Position numbers and translations under genes: made by a program. From Powellomyces hirtus (taxonomy: Eukaryota > Chytridiomycota > Chytridiomycetes > Spizellomycetales > Powellomycetaceae), in NCBI GenBank assembly GCA_025526995.1, contig JAHLKG010000024.1, positions 425,925 to 489,924 on the forward strand: 64,000 nt of DNA. Reading direction: 5' to 3'. Of this stretch, positions 47,208 to 58,550 are shown piece by piece. Position 1 is the first letter of the stretch, and each line of letters opens with the position of its first letter. The notes under the pieces are model-generated. The model searched no databases, was not told where the DNA came from, and saw only the letters and a list, made by a program, of their open reading frames with translations.

Positions 47208-49110
47208 CTACATGTCGACGTGGTGGAGGGTCCGAGCAGGGTCGAACCTGTTCTTGGAGTGACGGTATCCGTAAACGAGGTAAATAAGCGTGCCGAGGGC
47301 CATCCAGATGAACACACGGCTGATGGCAGCGGGTGTCGTCTGGCTGAGAAGGAAAATGACAGAGGCCATGGACAGGATGGGCACAGCAAATCCACCAATC
47401 TTCCCACCGGGGATTTGGAAGGGACGGGGCCGGAGAGGTTGCGTGATCTTGAGAACCAAGGTCGAGGCAGAAACAAAGAAGAAGGCGACTGTGTTACAAG
47501 AGGAAAGGTTTTCCGATCAGTTCACGAATTTAGATGAAATGCCATCAGGGAGTGCACAAAGGAAACTTACGCAAGGTGCCGACGGACGTCAAGTTGCCAA
47601 GAATGTCCACGGGCAACAGACCGGCGAAAAGCATGGTGATGAAACCAGTGGTCAGAGTGGTCACGTAGGGGGTACCGTATTTGGGGTGCATCTTGGCAAA
47701 GACCGAGGGCAGCAAACCATCCTTGGCCATGGCGGCAAAGATACGAGGCTGACCCATCAACATCACCAAGATGACAGAGGACAGACCAGCAATGGCGGCG
47801 ATTGTGATGATGATAGTAAGCCATTTCAGGTTCACGCCTTGGCCCTGCGCAGCGATCAGAAGTGCTTGCGACACGGGGGCGCTCATAACGTCGGCTTCAG
47901 CAATCTAAAAGCGGCCGGCGTGAATATTTGCGGAACACTACATTTGCGTAGCGTTGATGCACTTACCCTCTTGAGGGGAAGGAGACCACTGAGGACGGCG
48001 GCCACGGCAACGTAGAGAGCAGTGCAGATGGTAAGTGAACCAATGATACCGATGGGAAGGTCGCGCTGGGGGTTCTTGGCTTCCTGAGCGGTGGTGCTGA
48101 CAGCGTCAAATCCGATGTAGGCAAAGAAGACAGTGACGGCTCCGGCAAAGACTCCAGAGACACCGTACTTCTTGGGACCTTCTTCCGGAGGGATGAACGG
48201 CACGTAGTTGGCTTTGTTGATGAACTTGAGACCGGCAAAGATGAACATCAGCACCACGGTGACTTTAAGCGCGACGAGGACAGAGTTGACGCGGGCCGAC
48301 GAGCGGATGCCAAAGACCAAGAGGGCAGTGACCATGATGACGATAGCGATTGCTGGCAGGTCAATGTAGGGGTTGCAGAACTCGGGGGCCTCGTCAGTGC
48401 CACCACAGCGAAAGGTGTTGAGTCCAAAGTGGGCGGATTCACTGGGGATGCCGCGGTCCTTGTCTCCGACTTCGTACCACTTGAAAGGGGCCATGGTAAA
48501 TCGGTGGTTGTAGGCGCCTTCACCAGCGACTTGTGTGATGAAGTTTTGTAGGTAGTGAGACCATCCGACGGCAACAGTGGCAGCACCAACCATGCTAGAA
48601 AGGGTGAGAGAATCGAGTCGGTCAGATCACCATGCTGCGAGCCACGGACAGATCTTGGTTGACCACTACTTACTATTCAAGCATGAGATCCCATCCGCAA
48701 ATCCAGGCCAGACCCTCACCCAAGGCAACATAGGTGAAGGTGTAAGCGGATCCGGAAGCGGGGACCATACTTCCCATTTCAGCGTAACACAACGAAGCCA
48801 AACCACAAACGAAACCAGCAATCAGGAAGGAGATGACGAGGGCGGGACCAGCGTGTTTCGCGGCGGCGACACCAGTCAAGACAAAGATACCGGCTCCGAT
48901 AATGGCTCCGATACCCAGGAGGGTGAGGTCAAAGGCGGTGAGGGTTTTCTTGTACTCGACGTGGGCGATTGCTGCGTGGAGGGTATCTATGTCTTGCCGT
49001 CCAAAGACCCTACCCACGATTCTCGAGACTTTACCCGCGAAACCTGGGCGATGTGTGCCTGAGGTTGACGTAGTCACCGGCGTAGCGGTGGTAGCATACT
49101 CTTTGCTCAT
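47208..49110 (-). CDS. cationic amino-acid transporter (APC/SLC7 CAT type)
   Basis: Multipass transporter for arginine/lysine-type amino acids, at plasma membrane or vacuole. Four exons (49110-48674, 48594-47967, 47904-47571, 47488-47208) give 559 residues. After a cytosolic N-terminus, TM1 reads LTLLGIGAIIGAGIFVLTG, the APC signature with the substrate-binding GAIIGAGIF. TM2 follows with GPALVISFLIAG. Then come SAYTFTYVALGEGLAWICGW, an extracellular loop with two cysteines (RCGGTDEAPEFC), FFAYIGFDAVSTTAQEAKNPQRDLP (CAT-family block), and GQPRIFAAMAKDGLLP near TM8. About 12-14 helices are visible. The C-terminal LxxHVDM end is short. Close in layout to animal CAT and bacterial YfnA/GkApcT proteins. 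Confidence 0.95.
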
Positions 49111-51024
49111 ATTGATGAGTGGTGATGCGTGGCTTCGATTGAACTTGTAGAAGAATCAGGGATGAGGTATGGACACGTCTTGTTATGGGGATTGGTTGGG
49201 GCAACCGAGGAAAGTGGTGGAAACACGTGCGGAAGACTGTCCAGCAGCTGAGTTTGGAAGCGCAACGAATGGGAGCGGGGGGAGGGGAAGAGCGAGGCGT
49301 GGGCGTTAAATACTTTCTGGTCACTCGATACGCCGCTTATCGAGAAAAGTAGTAACGTATACAAGTGGAATCAATACTGCTCGGGTTCACTGGGCAAGCC
49401 AGGCGGTCAAGTCCAGTCACCGTCAGTCACTGGAGAATCAGCCAGCCCTTTTCGCGACAAGACAAGGCAATGCAACCGGGCCACCTGTTGTCACACCTCC
49501 TTGAGGGTTTTTGGCTTTCTCCCTCCCTTTCTGGTTGGCAACCGATCCTGATCGGGGTCCCCCTCAATTTTTCACATTGGGGCATGATGATGTCCGCCTC
49601 CCTCCGACGCCCTCACCAAGTGCCCAGTGCGGCCAGTCAGTGTCAAAGTGGGGTGACGCGTGGGAATGGTGTGGGGGCGGGTGGAGGTCAAGCCCGGAAC
49701 AGGGGAGGCGCGCGTTGGCGTCTTTCCATACTGAGACTACAGTAGTCCCCTCATCATTCAGAGTCATCACCATCCTTGGCCTAGTCAGTTGGCTTGTTAT
49801 TGCATGCATACGTATCTTTGGTATGATAATTGAGCCAATATGGGAAGTTGGCGCCCGAATTGCTCAGCCTTTTTTCTCAAGTTGGCCTTGTGACAGGACA
49901 GGAACCGCACGGTCCGCTCGGTACTCCATCAAATCAGTAGCAAATCTATTATCCAGAATGTTAACTGTGTTATTTTTCCTCATTTGCACTCTGATTCTAC
50001 GAGAACCGCGTGACTGGCGCGTCGGCGTCGGCGGGGGCGGCGGCTTGTTTGCGTGAGATTGAGGGGGGGCCTTGCGGGAATTGTTTCAAGCGTGATTGGG
50101 CGCATGAGCCCGAGTGATTGGTACACTATGCATTACGGCCGAGTTGCCTTCAAGTTTGCGCGCACAGATTTCGCCTCCGAGTCGGACTGTCTGAGTCGCC
50201 GCTGATTTTTCGCAGATATGATACGAAACAAGAGTTCTCTCAGATAAGTGGGACTCTGGATGATCATAGGAGGATCCGAGTGGGCAAGGGGACGGACGGG
50301 ATCCTGGATCTGGCCCCTCCCGCGGGTGCCGCTCGTCCCCATCCCGCCTCCTCCATATGGTCTGATTTAACCGCATAGCCACCCGTGCAGGCGTCGATAG
50401 CCGACAAGGGCCGCGAATCGGGGATACTAACCTGACTCACACCGAAGATATTACGGTTTTAAGCATTTAACTTTATCACAGCATTGGTGTCGATGTGTAT
50501 GTGTAGTACGATAGATATCTAGTAACCGATAAAACACCATGGGCTAAACTGACCACTCTGAAGTCCCATGCGCGGCTCCCAAGGACAAAATGACACACTG
50601 GGGCTTCTGGATTCACATGCGCATCCTGTCCCCTGCTTGCGCCAGTCATTTATGCTACCGCGGTATAGTGATCACAAGTTAATTGTACAAGTAAGACGCA
50701 TGCAGTGGATCTTCGTGGGACTTTGGACTAATCCGCCCGATCGTGTCGCACCCGCCCATAGCGATGATTTTGTCACTCGACATATCACGCACTTTTTGGC
50801 TTTAAACCCAGGGCCATCTCTGAAATGCCGATGCCGCTATTTGGAAATCGGAATAGCAAGATGTTAATTCATCCTATATTTAAGTTTTACGCCATGAACT
50901 ATTGGCCAACAAGGAGGTCAACAAGAGCGTGTATTGTCAGTCTACATTTCAAGCACCGGCCATCAAAAAATCAGGCTGGAAACTACGTCCGTGTTGAAAT
51001 AACGATTGTACTATAGGGTTCATC
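49111..51024. other. intergenic, no supported gene
   Basis: Nearly 2 kb of spacer containing the transporter's promoter. Open frames are short and overlap on both strands. G/C-rich tracts occur near 50030-50070. No domain, RNA or repeat family was recognised. Confidence 0.5.
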
Positions 51025-51641
51025 TCAGCATTCCCGAGAAAAGAGCATTGAAAACGAGATGGCAATGACGGAAGAAAGGAATGTTAAAGTTGTGCCGGCG
51101 CTCGCAATGGATCTCGCATCGGGGATCTTCTCTGCCAGGGTCGAGCTCAGAGTAGGCTGTTCCTCGGCTTTGAAGCAGTCACAGCCTTCCCAGCATGGGC
51201 CTGGCAACGTGTCGCATATTTTCATGGTCGAATATCCACCGCTAGGACACGCCTTCCGGCACTCGGTGGCGAGAATATCGCCGGTCGCGGCTTTGAAGAC
51301 AAGAGGACAGTTCACCGCTGACATCAGTGTCACGGGACCGTATGGGCATACAGAGCAGATGCCAGCGCAGGCCAGTACTTCCCGGCCATCCGTGAAGGTT
51401 TTGTGTATTCTCCGGTAAAAATGCCAGATCGTCGAGCGGCATCTCCAACAGTGAAGCGCATACATTCACTGATGAATCCGGCACAAGCTGACAAGGATCC
51501 CTGTCTCAGATTCAGCGTTCGCAATCGATAAATGTCTTCATGCGTACCCTGGCTGTCCACTCCTTGTGCATTCGTCGTGCGGTCGAAGGCCGGTCCAACA
51601 AGAATTATAATGAAAGCGATAAGGTATCTAGCCGAGGACAA
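51025..51641 (-). CDS. small Cys-rich secreted protein, probably GPI-anchored
   Basis: Two exons (about 51641-51464 and 51377-51025) joined by an 87-base intron with a GTATGC donor and a GGGAAG acceptor. An N-terminal hydrophobic stretch (LIAFIIILVG) ending near TTNAQG fits a signal peptide. The mature part has many cysteines in a tight pattern, including CAGFISELLACAGICSVCPY, TECRKACPSGG and CDTLPGPCWEGCDCF. The C-terminus is a hydrophobic segment (TLTFLSSVIAISFSMLF) after a small-residue region, as in GPI-anchored proteins. About 175 residues. The exact start is unclear: the frame begins at a TTG, and the nearest ATG upstream is out of frame unless another intron exists. No known family was recognised; a cell-surface role is inference. 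Confidence 0.6.
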
Positions 51642-52699
51642 TCATCTTGACGTTGTGATCCCGAATGACAGGAGACCACTGCCCAGGGAGTTTGGGACAT
51701 GACTATGGTCTTTATAGCCGCTTCCCTAGATCACTTCAGACCGCTGTAGTAGAGTCGACGACGAACTCGGTGAAGCTCAATGTGCAGATGTGCAGTCGAC
51801 CACCTGGCAGCCTCATTAGAGTAACGAGAGGACATCCAGGATGCACCAGGCTACGTGGATGTGCACCATTTTGCGCGCAAGAAGTGGGTCGGGAATGTGG
51901 GATCTAGTGGGGAAGATCCGATGCTAGATACAGCACGGACGCGTGCGCGGCCGAAAGTCAACTCCGCCAACTGTCGCTTTCAATGCATCGACCTTCCGTG
52001 TGTTTGTGGACCGCGAATGGAGGTCTGCGGATTGTGCTAAATGTGCGGAATTAGACGGAAACGAAAAGGGAAGAGTTGGCCAAATACATGTCGGTTCAGG
52101 CTGAGCGTTCTGAATGACGGAACGTATTCAGAGTTAAAAGAAGGTGACCAGAAAGCTTCAAAATGCGATATCATTCAATGAAGAACTCGGGAGAAAAAAG
52201 ACCGCAACACCGACTTTGGTGCCCCAACTGGCCAGCACCACGCGCGGTAACTACCGGAAGTCTCAGGTGATTCATATAGCTGCATTCACTCTCAATGCAG
52301 GTACTAGCGCACGTGTTGTCTTCAAATTGCATGCCCAAGCTGTCAGGGAATAGGCATTTGTTACTCCAATCCAATTTGCTTGGAGGCCGACGATGCGCTC
52401 GAAGTCCACGCACCTATCGCTCTCGACTGAGGTGGCGCGTTGAGTTGACGAATGTCCACGATAAACGCTTTAGAGTTTCTCCGTTGAGTTCAGGATTAAG
52501 AATTGTCACTAGAAATCCTCTGGCGGTACCGCAGTTTGGAATGTGGTTAAATATAGATTCATTCAAGTAATTTGACATCGTTACCGGATCGGCAAGCCTT
52601 TCATGGTTTTCAGGGACTTTCGGGGAGACTGCCTCCCCTTACTATCACTCGAATCCAACTGATCTACTTTCAGGAGCAAAACGAAGTCAAGCACCTCCG
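51642..52699. other. intergenic, no supported gene
   Basis: About 1 kb with short frames only. It lies between the 5' ends of two divergent genes and may contain an undetected 5' exon of the 7TM gene. Confidence 0.4.
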
Positions 52700-54242
52700 A
52701 TGGCAAACCTTGAGAGTTGCGCTGCAAATGCCACTGTTGTAGGCGTGTTCCAGGTCGAGTACAGAGATTCTCCAGCTGCCTCGTGGGTCATAGCACAGCC
52801 GTGTATACATGAGGGAACTGATGATATCATCGACAATGTCCCAACTGTTTCGCCCTTCTCTTCGTTTCTAGGCGAAGTTCGCTACCGCCGGGTACCAGAG
52901 AGGAGCCCGTACGTCAATGGATCTGGATCACATGAGCAGAACATCGCAACGTAGTAACATATATCAAGCTTAGGCGAATATGCTGGCCCTAATATATTAC
53001 TGGGAACAACATGGCCGCTGGTCACGATTGCATTTGCCATTGCTGCATGGAAGCTGGCTCACTCGAGGCAGATTCGTTCCGTTCTGTTGCTCGTCGGCGT
53101 CCTAGTAAACATTGGGGATTGCGTAAACGTCTCCTGGGGAAGGTATGGCCCCGGACCGGAGGCCCGACAAGTACGGTTTGCTTACTAACATTGATGATCA
53201 GGACCATTGATCCATTGAAGTTGAAAAGTCCGGGCACGTACGAGTTGCATTTTGATCTCGCAATTATAATGGGGCAGTTGAAGATTTGCCTGATTGTCAT
53301 TGCCGGCGCCATAAGGTTTGTTCAACATCCCGCTGGTTCACCGCTCCGCATCGACTTTTAAAATTTGCCTCAAAGATTTTCAAAAGCGTTTATAGAATCG
53401 TCTCGCCGAAATCTAACCTGTTGGGGTTTGATTGCTTTTACGGTAATATGTTTACGGATTTTTGTTGCGACAACTTTTGTACCAAAAACCCGGAAGACCT
53501 TTCTCAACTCGATTTTCCCAATGCGCAGGTCGCTTGGACTACGATGTCGATAGCCATTGGGTGTTCCGACGTGGCGAAGGGGGGGTAGGTCATCAATCGA
53601 AGCCATATTGTCAGTCGCGAGTTAATCAAAGTTTTGTTTCTTAGGAGAGCTTCTGGGCTTTATTGGGGTCTTGTTGCGGGTCAGCCAGTTTCGTACATTC
53701 TCGTTGGGTTGATTGCATTTACGCGAACGGTAACGGAAGAGTAACATTTCCAATTATCTGCGATGACCCTTTACCCACATCTCCCAAACACGCATGTTAC
53801 TTATCCCCATATGCATACGGTTAGTTACAACAAGCGGAAGATAGTTTGTCAAGCGTGCTATCGAAAGAAGTCTCGAGTCCAAATTCCTTGTCCCATCTGC
53901 GAATTTCCAACAACATTCTCATGGGAATAACGCTTGCTTGCGCTGTATGTCTCACGACGCTCACTCAGGTGGAAGATAGTAAGTGCAACTTATGAATTTA
54001 TCTGCCCCATCTCTTACCCTGACATTCCGTCAACCACGCCAGCCATCGCCAACCGCTGGGTTCTCCCAGGTGTGCTCCTTCTTGGCACCATATGGATTTT
54101 AGCAGAATGCTGTTTTGAGCTTCTAGCTCAATTGCACAAGTTTGAAACGGCAATAGCCTCTCAAAAATCTCAAAAATCGGAGATGATGCTCACTCAAAAG
54201 AAGTCGCAACCCAAGACTACGTTGAAAGACGAAGATGCTTAG
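52700..54242 (+). CDS. seven-transmembrane protein, spliced, N-terminus uncertain
   Basis: Exons 52974-53142, 53202-53315, 53376-53528, 53645-53729, one ending at 53978, and 54043-54242 fit in phase and read as a run of hydrophobic helices: WPLVTIAFAIAAWKL, SVLLLVGVLVNIG, MGQLKICLIVIAGAI, CWGLIAFTVICLRIFVAT, SYILVGLIAFTR, GITLACAVCLTTL and WVLPGVLLLGTIWILAEC. The C-terminal tail is Lys/Gln/Ser-rich and cytosolic-looking. Intron 1 contains a perfect TACTAAC branch sequence. A 5' segment starting at ATG 52700 (MANLESCAANATVV) looks like an extracellular N-terminus, but I could not join it in phase. The 5' border of the sixth helix exon is also open. It resembles lineage-specific 7TM proteins of zoosporic fungi; no ligand or G-protein link can be shown. 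Confidence 0.6.
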
Positions 54243-55086
54243 ACGATTGGTCGGTCGTCCGCAGAAAGCTAAGAACTCGGGGTCTCCGCTCCTACTCATT
54301 CCAAAGCTGAACTACCACTGGGCGAAAACGTAGCTTTCTTAGAACGCCCGCGCAAACATTGCGTCCCGATGAATGACAACAAAGCGCAGCGTGTCATGCA
54401 CAGGTGACACACAGCACTCGACGGACATAATAAATCATAGTTAAACTTTGACCGCATCATCGCGCGTTGAATGAGTCCACAGAGGGACAATTTTTTAGGG
54501 GATTGTTGTCTCCACCCCCTCCGGTACACGTGATCCAGTTCAGCTCGTGCATGTTGGTCACACGTTCTGAGCGGGGATTCCAAGTTAGGATCTAATGTAA
54601 GGACCAACGTTGAGTACGCAATCCTCAACATTCCAATACAGTTGTAGTTTACACATGTCTGCACCTTAATGTCTTCTTCCGGCCATCAATTGAATTACGT
54701 TATAGCATCCTCAGAATCACAAAAAAAATGCTTATGAAAAAGAAGGACGCCCCGTGAAGCATTAATTGAGGTATCCTCGGGGTTTTGCTTACGGGCTACC
54801 CTCAGCGTATTGTGTATTGAGTGCAGACCATTCATTTGAACAACTGCCCGACTGCCGCTGACAACGTACAGTAGACTAGTCAGCGACTTACCTTTACTTC
54901 TACGCTTTAGAGTTCATGGCCGTCTGCTCTCGGCATCGTTTCGCTGACATAACGCTACACGCGCTTGTTTATGACAAGCGACTTTGGAGCAAGCCAGGAA
55001 GGTCATGGGCAACTTAAAACGGAGATGTCCGCAATCCCAACTTTAAGAGAATCTTCGCAATCGCAACGCTAAGAGAGATCAAGAGA
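54243..55086. other. intergenic, no supported gene
   Basis: Spacer between two 7TM genes, with a short A-run near 54721-54728. No gene or repeat was recognised. Confidence 0.5.
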
Positions 55087-55890
55087 ATGGCTCTGCACGG
55101 ATTCGTCAGCTTTTTCAACGGCTGGACTTGCTGTGTCGGCATGCTACTGCTAGGACTGGTGTTCGACGGATCCAAGCCGGCGTTCCTTCGGTGCCTCATG
55201 TTGATGCTCGTTACTACCTTCGTGATCCACCGCATATGCATGCAAGCACTACGAACAGTCCCCGGCGTGCATTGTGAGACAACTAGGGTCTTTGATACCG
55301 TTGTCATGGGTGCCTTTCGCCTCTTGCTGGCCATCCTCTACCACTATAATCTCCGCGAATTTTACAGACGTTCCATGTGGCAGACAGCTTTGCGCCTCTT
55401 CAATACACTGGTGTCGCTCGGTGCCGTCGTATCTTTGGTACTCAACATCAGCTTATCAAAACCTGCCTCGGCTCCCGATGGAACCTGCACTACAAGATAC
55501 GACCGCGCGGTTGTGCGAGTCAATAACTCGCTATATCTGTCGTCAATTTTCATCTACAACTTGGAAATGCTCATCCCCATCTTTGGCGCTGTAAAGTCGC
55601 AGACGAGAGGCTCAAAGTTGAATGGAATCCTCCGCGCATTTCAGTTCGGTTCGGTCTTCCTTGGATTATTCACAATCGTCATAGCCAATCTACCCTTGCC
55701 TGACGCAAATGTTCAAATCTCCATGTTTATTCTCATCGACCTCGTCGTTCTTATTTGCGTGGTGCTGCCGTATGCTCTTCAGTCTCACGCATACACGACA
55801 AACAACGGCTCTGACACGTTTCCCTCGCCCCCAAGGGCGACGTGCGACTGCATGAGATCACCTGCGGCATTATCAACGACAGAAGTATGA
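55087..55890 (+). CDS. intronless seven-transmembrane protein of unknown function
   Basis: A single 267-residue frame with seven hydrophobic segments in regular order. Markers for each helix: CCVGMLLLGLVF, CLMLMLVTTFVI, VVMGAFRLLLAIL, VSLGAVVSLVLNI, SSIFIYNLEMLIPIFG, FGSVFLGLFTIVI and FILIDLVVLICVVL. A loop between helices 4 and 5 has a Cys and two N-x-S/T sites (NISLS, NNSLY). The N-terminus is very short and the C-terminus is a 35-residue Ser/Pro/Cys tail. It lies 845 bases downstream of another 7TM gene in the same orientation but shares no obvious residue pattern with it and has no introns. No family is recognised with confidence. Confidence 0.65.
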   Translation: MALHGFVSFFNGWTCCVGMLLLGLVFDGSKPAFLRCLMLMLVTTFVIHRICMQALRTVPGVHCETTRVFDTVVMGAFRLLLAILYHYNLREFYRRSMWQTALRLFNTLVSLGAVVSLVLNISLSKPASAPDGTCTTRYDRAVVRVNNSLYLSSIFIYNLEMLIPIFGAVKSQTRGSKLNGILRAFQFGSVFLGLFTIVIANLPLPDANVQISMFILIDLVVLICVVLPYALQSHAYTTNNGSDTFPSPPRATCDCMRSPAALSTTEV

Positions 55891-56776
55891 TTTGCGATGA
55901 GCAGACGTTTTTTGGATGGAGTTGGTTTATTTAAAATTGTATGGAGACAGCATTGATAGCAGGACATAATGAAACAGTGGGTGTTTCTTCCTTTTGTTTA
56001 CCTCGTTCATCATTAGAGAATCTGATACGTCGGGTGTCGCGTTTCTATTAAATGACAAGATTGAGTGTTTCCCCATGTCACAACAATTAGACAACATAGA
56101 CTAAGGATCAAGGTTTGAGGGATACAACACACAACTAGAAAACTCAAAAAGGATGGCGCCATTTTGATTTGGTTGCCAGGGATTGACTCGAATAGAAGGA
56201 CAACTCGTGAATGGGACACAGGACCCAGAAAGACCCCGCTAAGCTGTCCCAGAATCAGTCTCGGATCCAAGATCGACAAAAGTCGCTAAGGACGTCAGCG
56301 CTCTGATAGCGAAGACCTGCGGAGACATCGTGTCGGTAGAGGTTGAGCTCAGCTACGGCAAACAACCGGAACCTTGGCGGGAGACTTACCGGCTGTAGAC
56401 GCCGAGCCCAGCTACAGCGACAGTGGCACTCGGAAACCTTTCCGAGTGCCATGTTACAGAACCCATATCGCCAAAGTATAAACGATGCTTCGAGGTTGAC
56501 GACGGAAAATGCATTTCTTTGCGGGTCTGCGGTTATCAGATCCAGCCGCGGTTGACCTCTGTCTGCAGAGCTACTATTTGACAGAAACTCCCCTCGTTGT
56601 GTCCTCTGTCGGCATCCAATGTTCCGTGCCAGGCATTGCTAATATTATCATTTACATGTACAAGTGCGTTTGCGTTCAAGATGTGCAGCGCGCAAAATCG
56701 CCTTTGTCCATTACCATTCTTTGGGGTTTGAATACCACCATACCGGTCAGCGTTCTCGACGTTTTTTTTTTTTGGC

Positions 56777-57067
56777 CATCTCTGTGTGCATTTCGCTTTC
56801 CCAACCCGACGCAGATCCCCCACGGCATCATCCCATCGTAGAGCGGACCCTGGCGAGTAGGAATATCGCTGTCTCGTTCCATTTGGTCAGGTATTGACAG
56901 AGTTATTCCATTTCGCGTTTTTTCGACGGTTTTTGATTATGGAACGACATCTCTGTGTGCATTTCGCTTTCCCAACCCGACGCAGATCCCCCACGGCATC
57001 ATCCCATCGTAGAGCGGACCCTGGCGAGTAGGAATATCGCTGTCTCGTTCCATTTGGTCAGGTATTG
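56777..57067 (+). repeat. identical 120-bp direct repeat, two copies
   Basis: The segment beginning CATCTCTGTGTGCATTTCGC and ending TGGTCAGGTATTG occurs at 56777-56896 and again at 56948-57067. I saw no mismatches between the copies. The start-to-start spacing is 171 bases. Confidence 0.9.
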
Positions 57068-57130
57068 GTACATCTTGTTGACATGAACCGCTTTGAAATC
57101 GTCCCGAAGCGCAAACAACAGCCACATGTA

Positions 57131-57312
57131 CCGTAGAATAAATGCTCGCTTCCCCCCCCCCCCCCCCCCCGGCTGGTTTTGGCTGAAAATCGTGGCGCAG
57201 CCCGAGGCGGATTGCGGAATTGCCTCGGCGCTGAAGCCTGTTTTGGAGCCGTCAGCTGCGCCACACTTGGAACCGGCCGAGGGCGGGGGGAAAGCGAGCA
57301 TTTATTCTACGG
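57131..57312. repeat. 182-bp interrupted palindrome with poly-C/G arms
   Basis: Arms 57131-57151 (CCGTAGAATAAATGCTCGCTT) and 57292-57312 are perfect inverted copies of 21 bases. The left arm is followed by a run of 19 C (57152-57170), and the right arm is preceded by a G-rich tract. Inside, further short complementary pairs occur (GGCGCAGC with GCTGCGCC, CCGGCTGG with AACCGGCCG), so the whole segment can form a long hairpin. It ends about 150 bases upstream of the 204-residue gene. Confidence 0.85.
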
Positions 57313-57463
57313 TGTATGACCCTCAACCACGTGTGATGTGAAACACGCCTTGTCCAACAGACGCCTCGTTTTTTGTTTGTCCACCCCGCCCGACATTCCT
57401 ATATAAACAGACATTGTTGCAGCTGCACCTTTTACCTATCCGTTACTCGCGCCATCTCACACC

Positions 57464-58306
57464 ATGTACAAACACTGTAAGGCGCTATACGCCGAATTTT
57501 ATTGGATTCCGGACGAAGTCTGGGAAACACTAGATCCAGAGAAACTCGAGCTGGAATTTCGCAACAAGGTAACCCAAGAGAGAAGAAACGAGATAGTCAA
57601 CGACATCATACAAGCCATGGTTGAAGCAGAGGTGTAAGTATACTACGTATCAAGCATCAATCAGCACAACTCATACAAGCTAACTCCCATGTGGTTCCAC
57701 AAAGGCGGACATGGAAGAAGCGGAGGGAGCAGTGCGCCGAGGAGATAAGAAACAGCCCGAATGTGCAGCTACCGTCATTGTACGAACGAAATAAAGAGTA
57801 CTACAATATAACGGGGCGGATTCCGCAACAATGGGAACTAGCGACCCGGCGCCCCTACTTGCCCAGCAAGAGAGAAAACGAGATATGGTACAAGACCGTA
57901 TACACTGTGGCTGAAGCAGTGACGTAAGTCCTACGTCTGCACCCTAACCCTGATCGGGTCATCAACTCACGCAAGCTAACGCCATGTGCTCCCACAAGGC
58001 GGAAGTGGTGGGAGGAGCTGGAGCAGTGCCAGGAGGCAAGAAAGAAAGAAGCCAGTATACGCCGCCGCCGAAAGGAGAATCGAAGGAAGTCGAATTCGCG
58101 TACAGGGACGGTTCAGAAACCTCGTCGCAAACAGAAGGCTAGGTGAGTTCAGAGAGGGCATGAGCTTGTACGACTAATTCCCGTGTTTATTCATTGAAAT
58201 ATCAACTGGTCGCTCTTGATTCAGTAAGGCAGCACAAGATGCAGTGTCCGCCCAAGTCCACCTTGAGGTGGCACCCGCCGTTGAAAGCCTTGAGCAATCC
58301 CATTAG
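57464..58306 (+). CDS. 204-residue protein built from a duplicated exon-intron module
   Basis: Four exons (57464-57633, 57705-57923, 57999-58142, 58225-58306) fit in phase and give 204 residues; no known family. It is highly charged and probably nuclear or nucleic-acid binding in its basic part (RRRRKENRRKSNSRTGTVQK). Exons 1 and 2 are related: each contains a Leu-Tyr-Glu/Ala-x stretch, an R-x-NEI motif and a VEAE/AEAV end just before the intron. Each following exon opens with R-[TK]-W-[KW]-x-x-[RL]-E-Q-C. The two introns are also alike (both contain AAGCTAAC and end near CCCACAAG or CCACAAAG), so exon and intron were copied together. Both acceptors are AAG. Intron 2 holds CACCCTAACCCTGATC, a telomere-like motif. 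An upstream TATA-like TATATAAACAG is at about 57401-57411. Confidence 0.7.
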
Positions 58307-58320
58307 ATTCTCATCAGTAC

Positions 58321-58412
58321 TCAAGTCACAATGCTTTGACCGTTCGCAATCTGCATGATTCGAACGTTCCTCAAGTCACAATGCTTTGAACGTTCGAATC
58401 ATGCAGATTGCG
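58321..58412. repeat. 25-bp perfect inverted repeat with overlapping direct repeats
   Basis: 58345-58369 and 58388-58412 are perfect inverted copies (CGCAATCTGCATGATTCGAA...). The 19-mer TCAAGTCACAATGCTTTGA occurs directly repeated at 58321-58339 and 58371-58389, before and inside the hairpin. It lies just 3' of the 204-residue gene. Confidence 0.9.
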
Positions 58413-58510
58413 GACTTGATGCGACGAATGTGGTCCTCCGGATGTTGTGTCGACTGCTGATTGGGTAGACCACGTTGACTTCTCACGAAAGCACCTATCA
58501 ATAACCTATA

Positions 58511-58540
58511 AACCTATTGATAATCAACCTATTGATAATC
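58511..58540 (+). repeat. 15-bp tandem repeat
   Basis: AACCTATTGATAATC occurs twice in tandem (58511-58525 and 58526-58540); a partial copy precedes it. Confidence 0.85.
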
Positions 58541-58550
58541 AAAGACTTCA

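Larger units (their letters stand above)
55891..57463. other. repeat-rich subtelomeric spacer
   Basis: Begins the subtelomeric part of the window. It contains a duplicated 120-bp segment and a large palindrome with a poly-C run, described separately. No coding frame is supported. Confidence 0.6.

Noticed and set aside
47290..48015. 241-codon plus-strand frame
   Set aside because: Antisense to the amino-acid transporter, whose membrane helices and splice sites are unambiguous.
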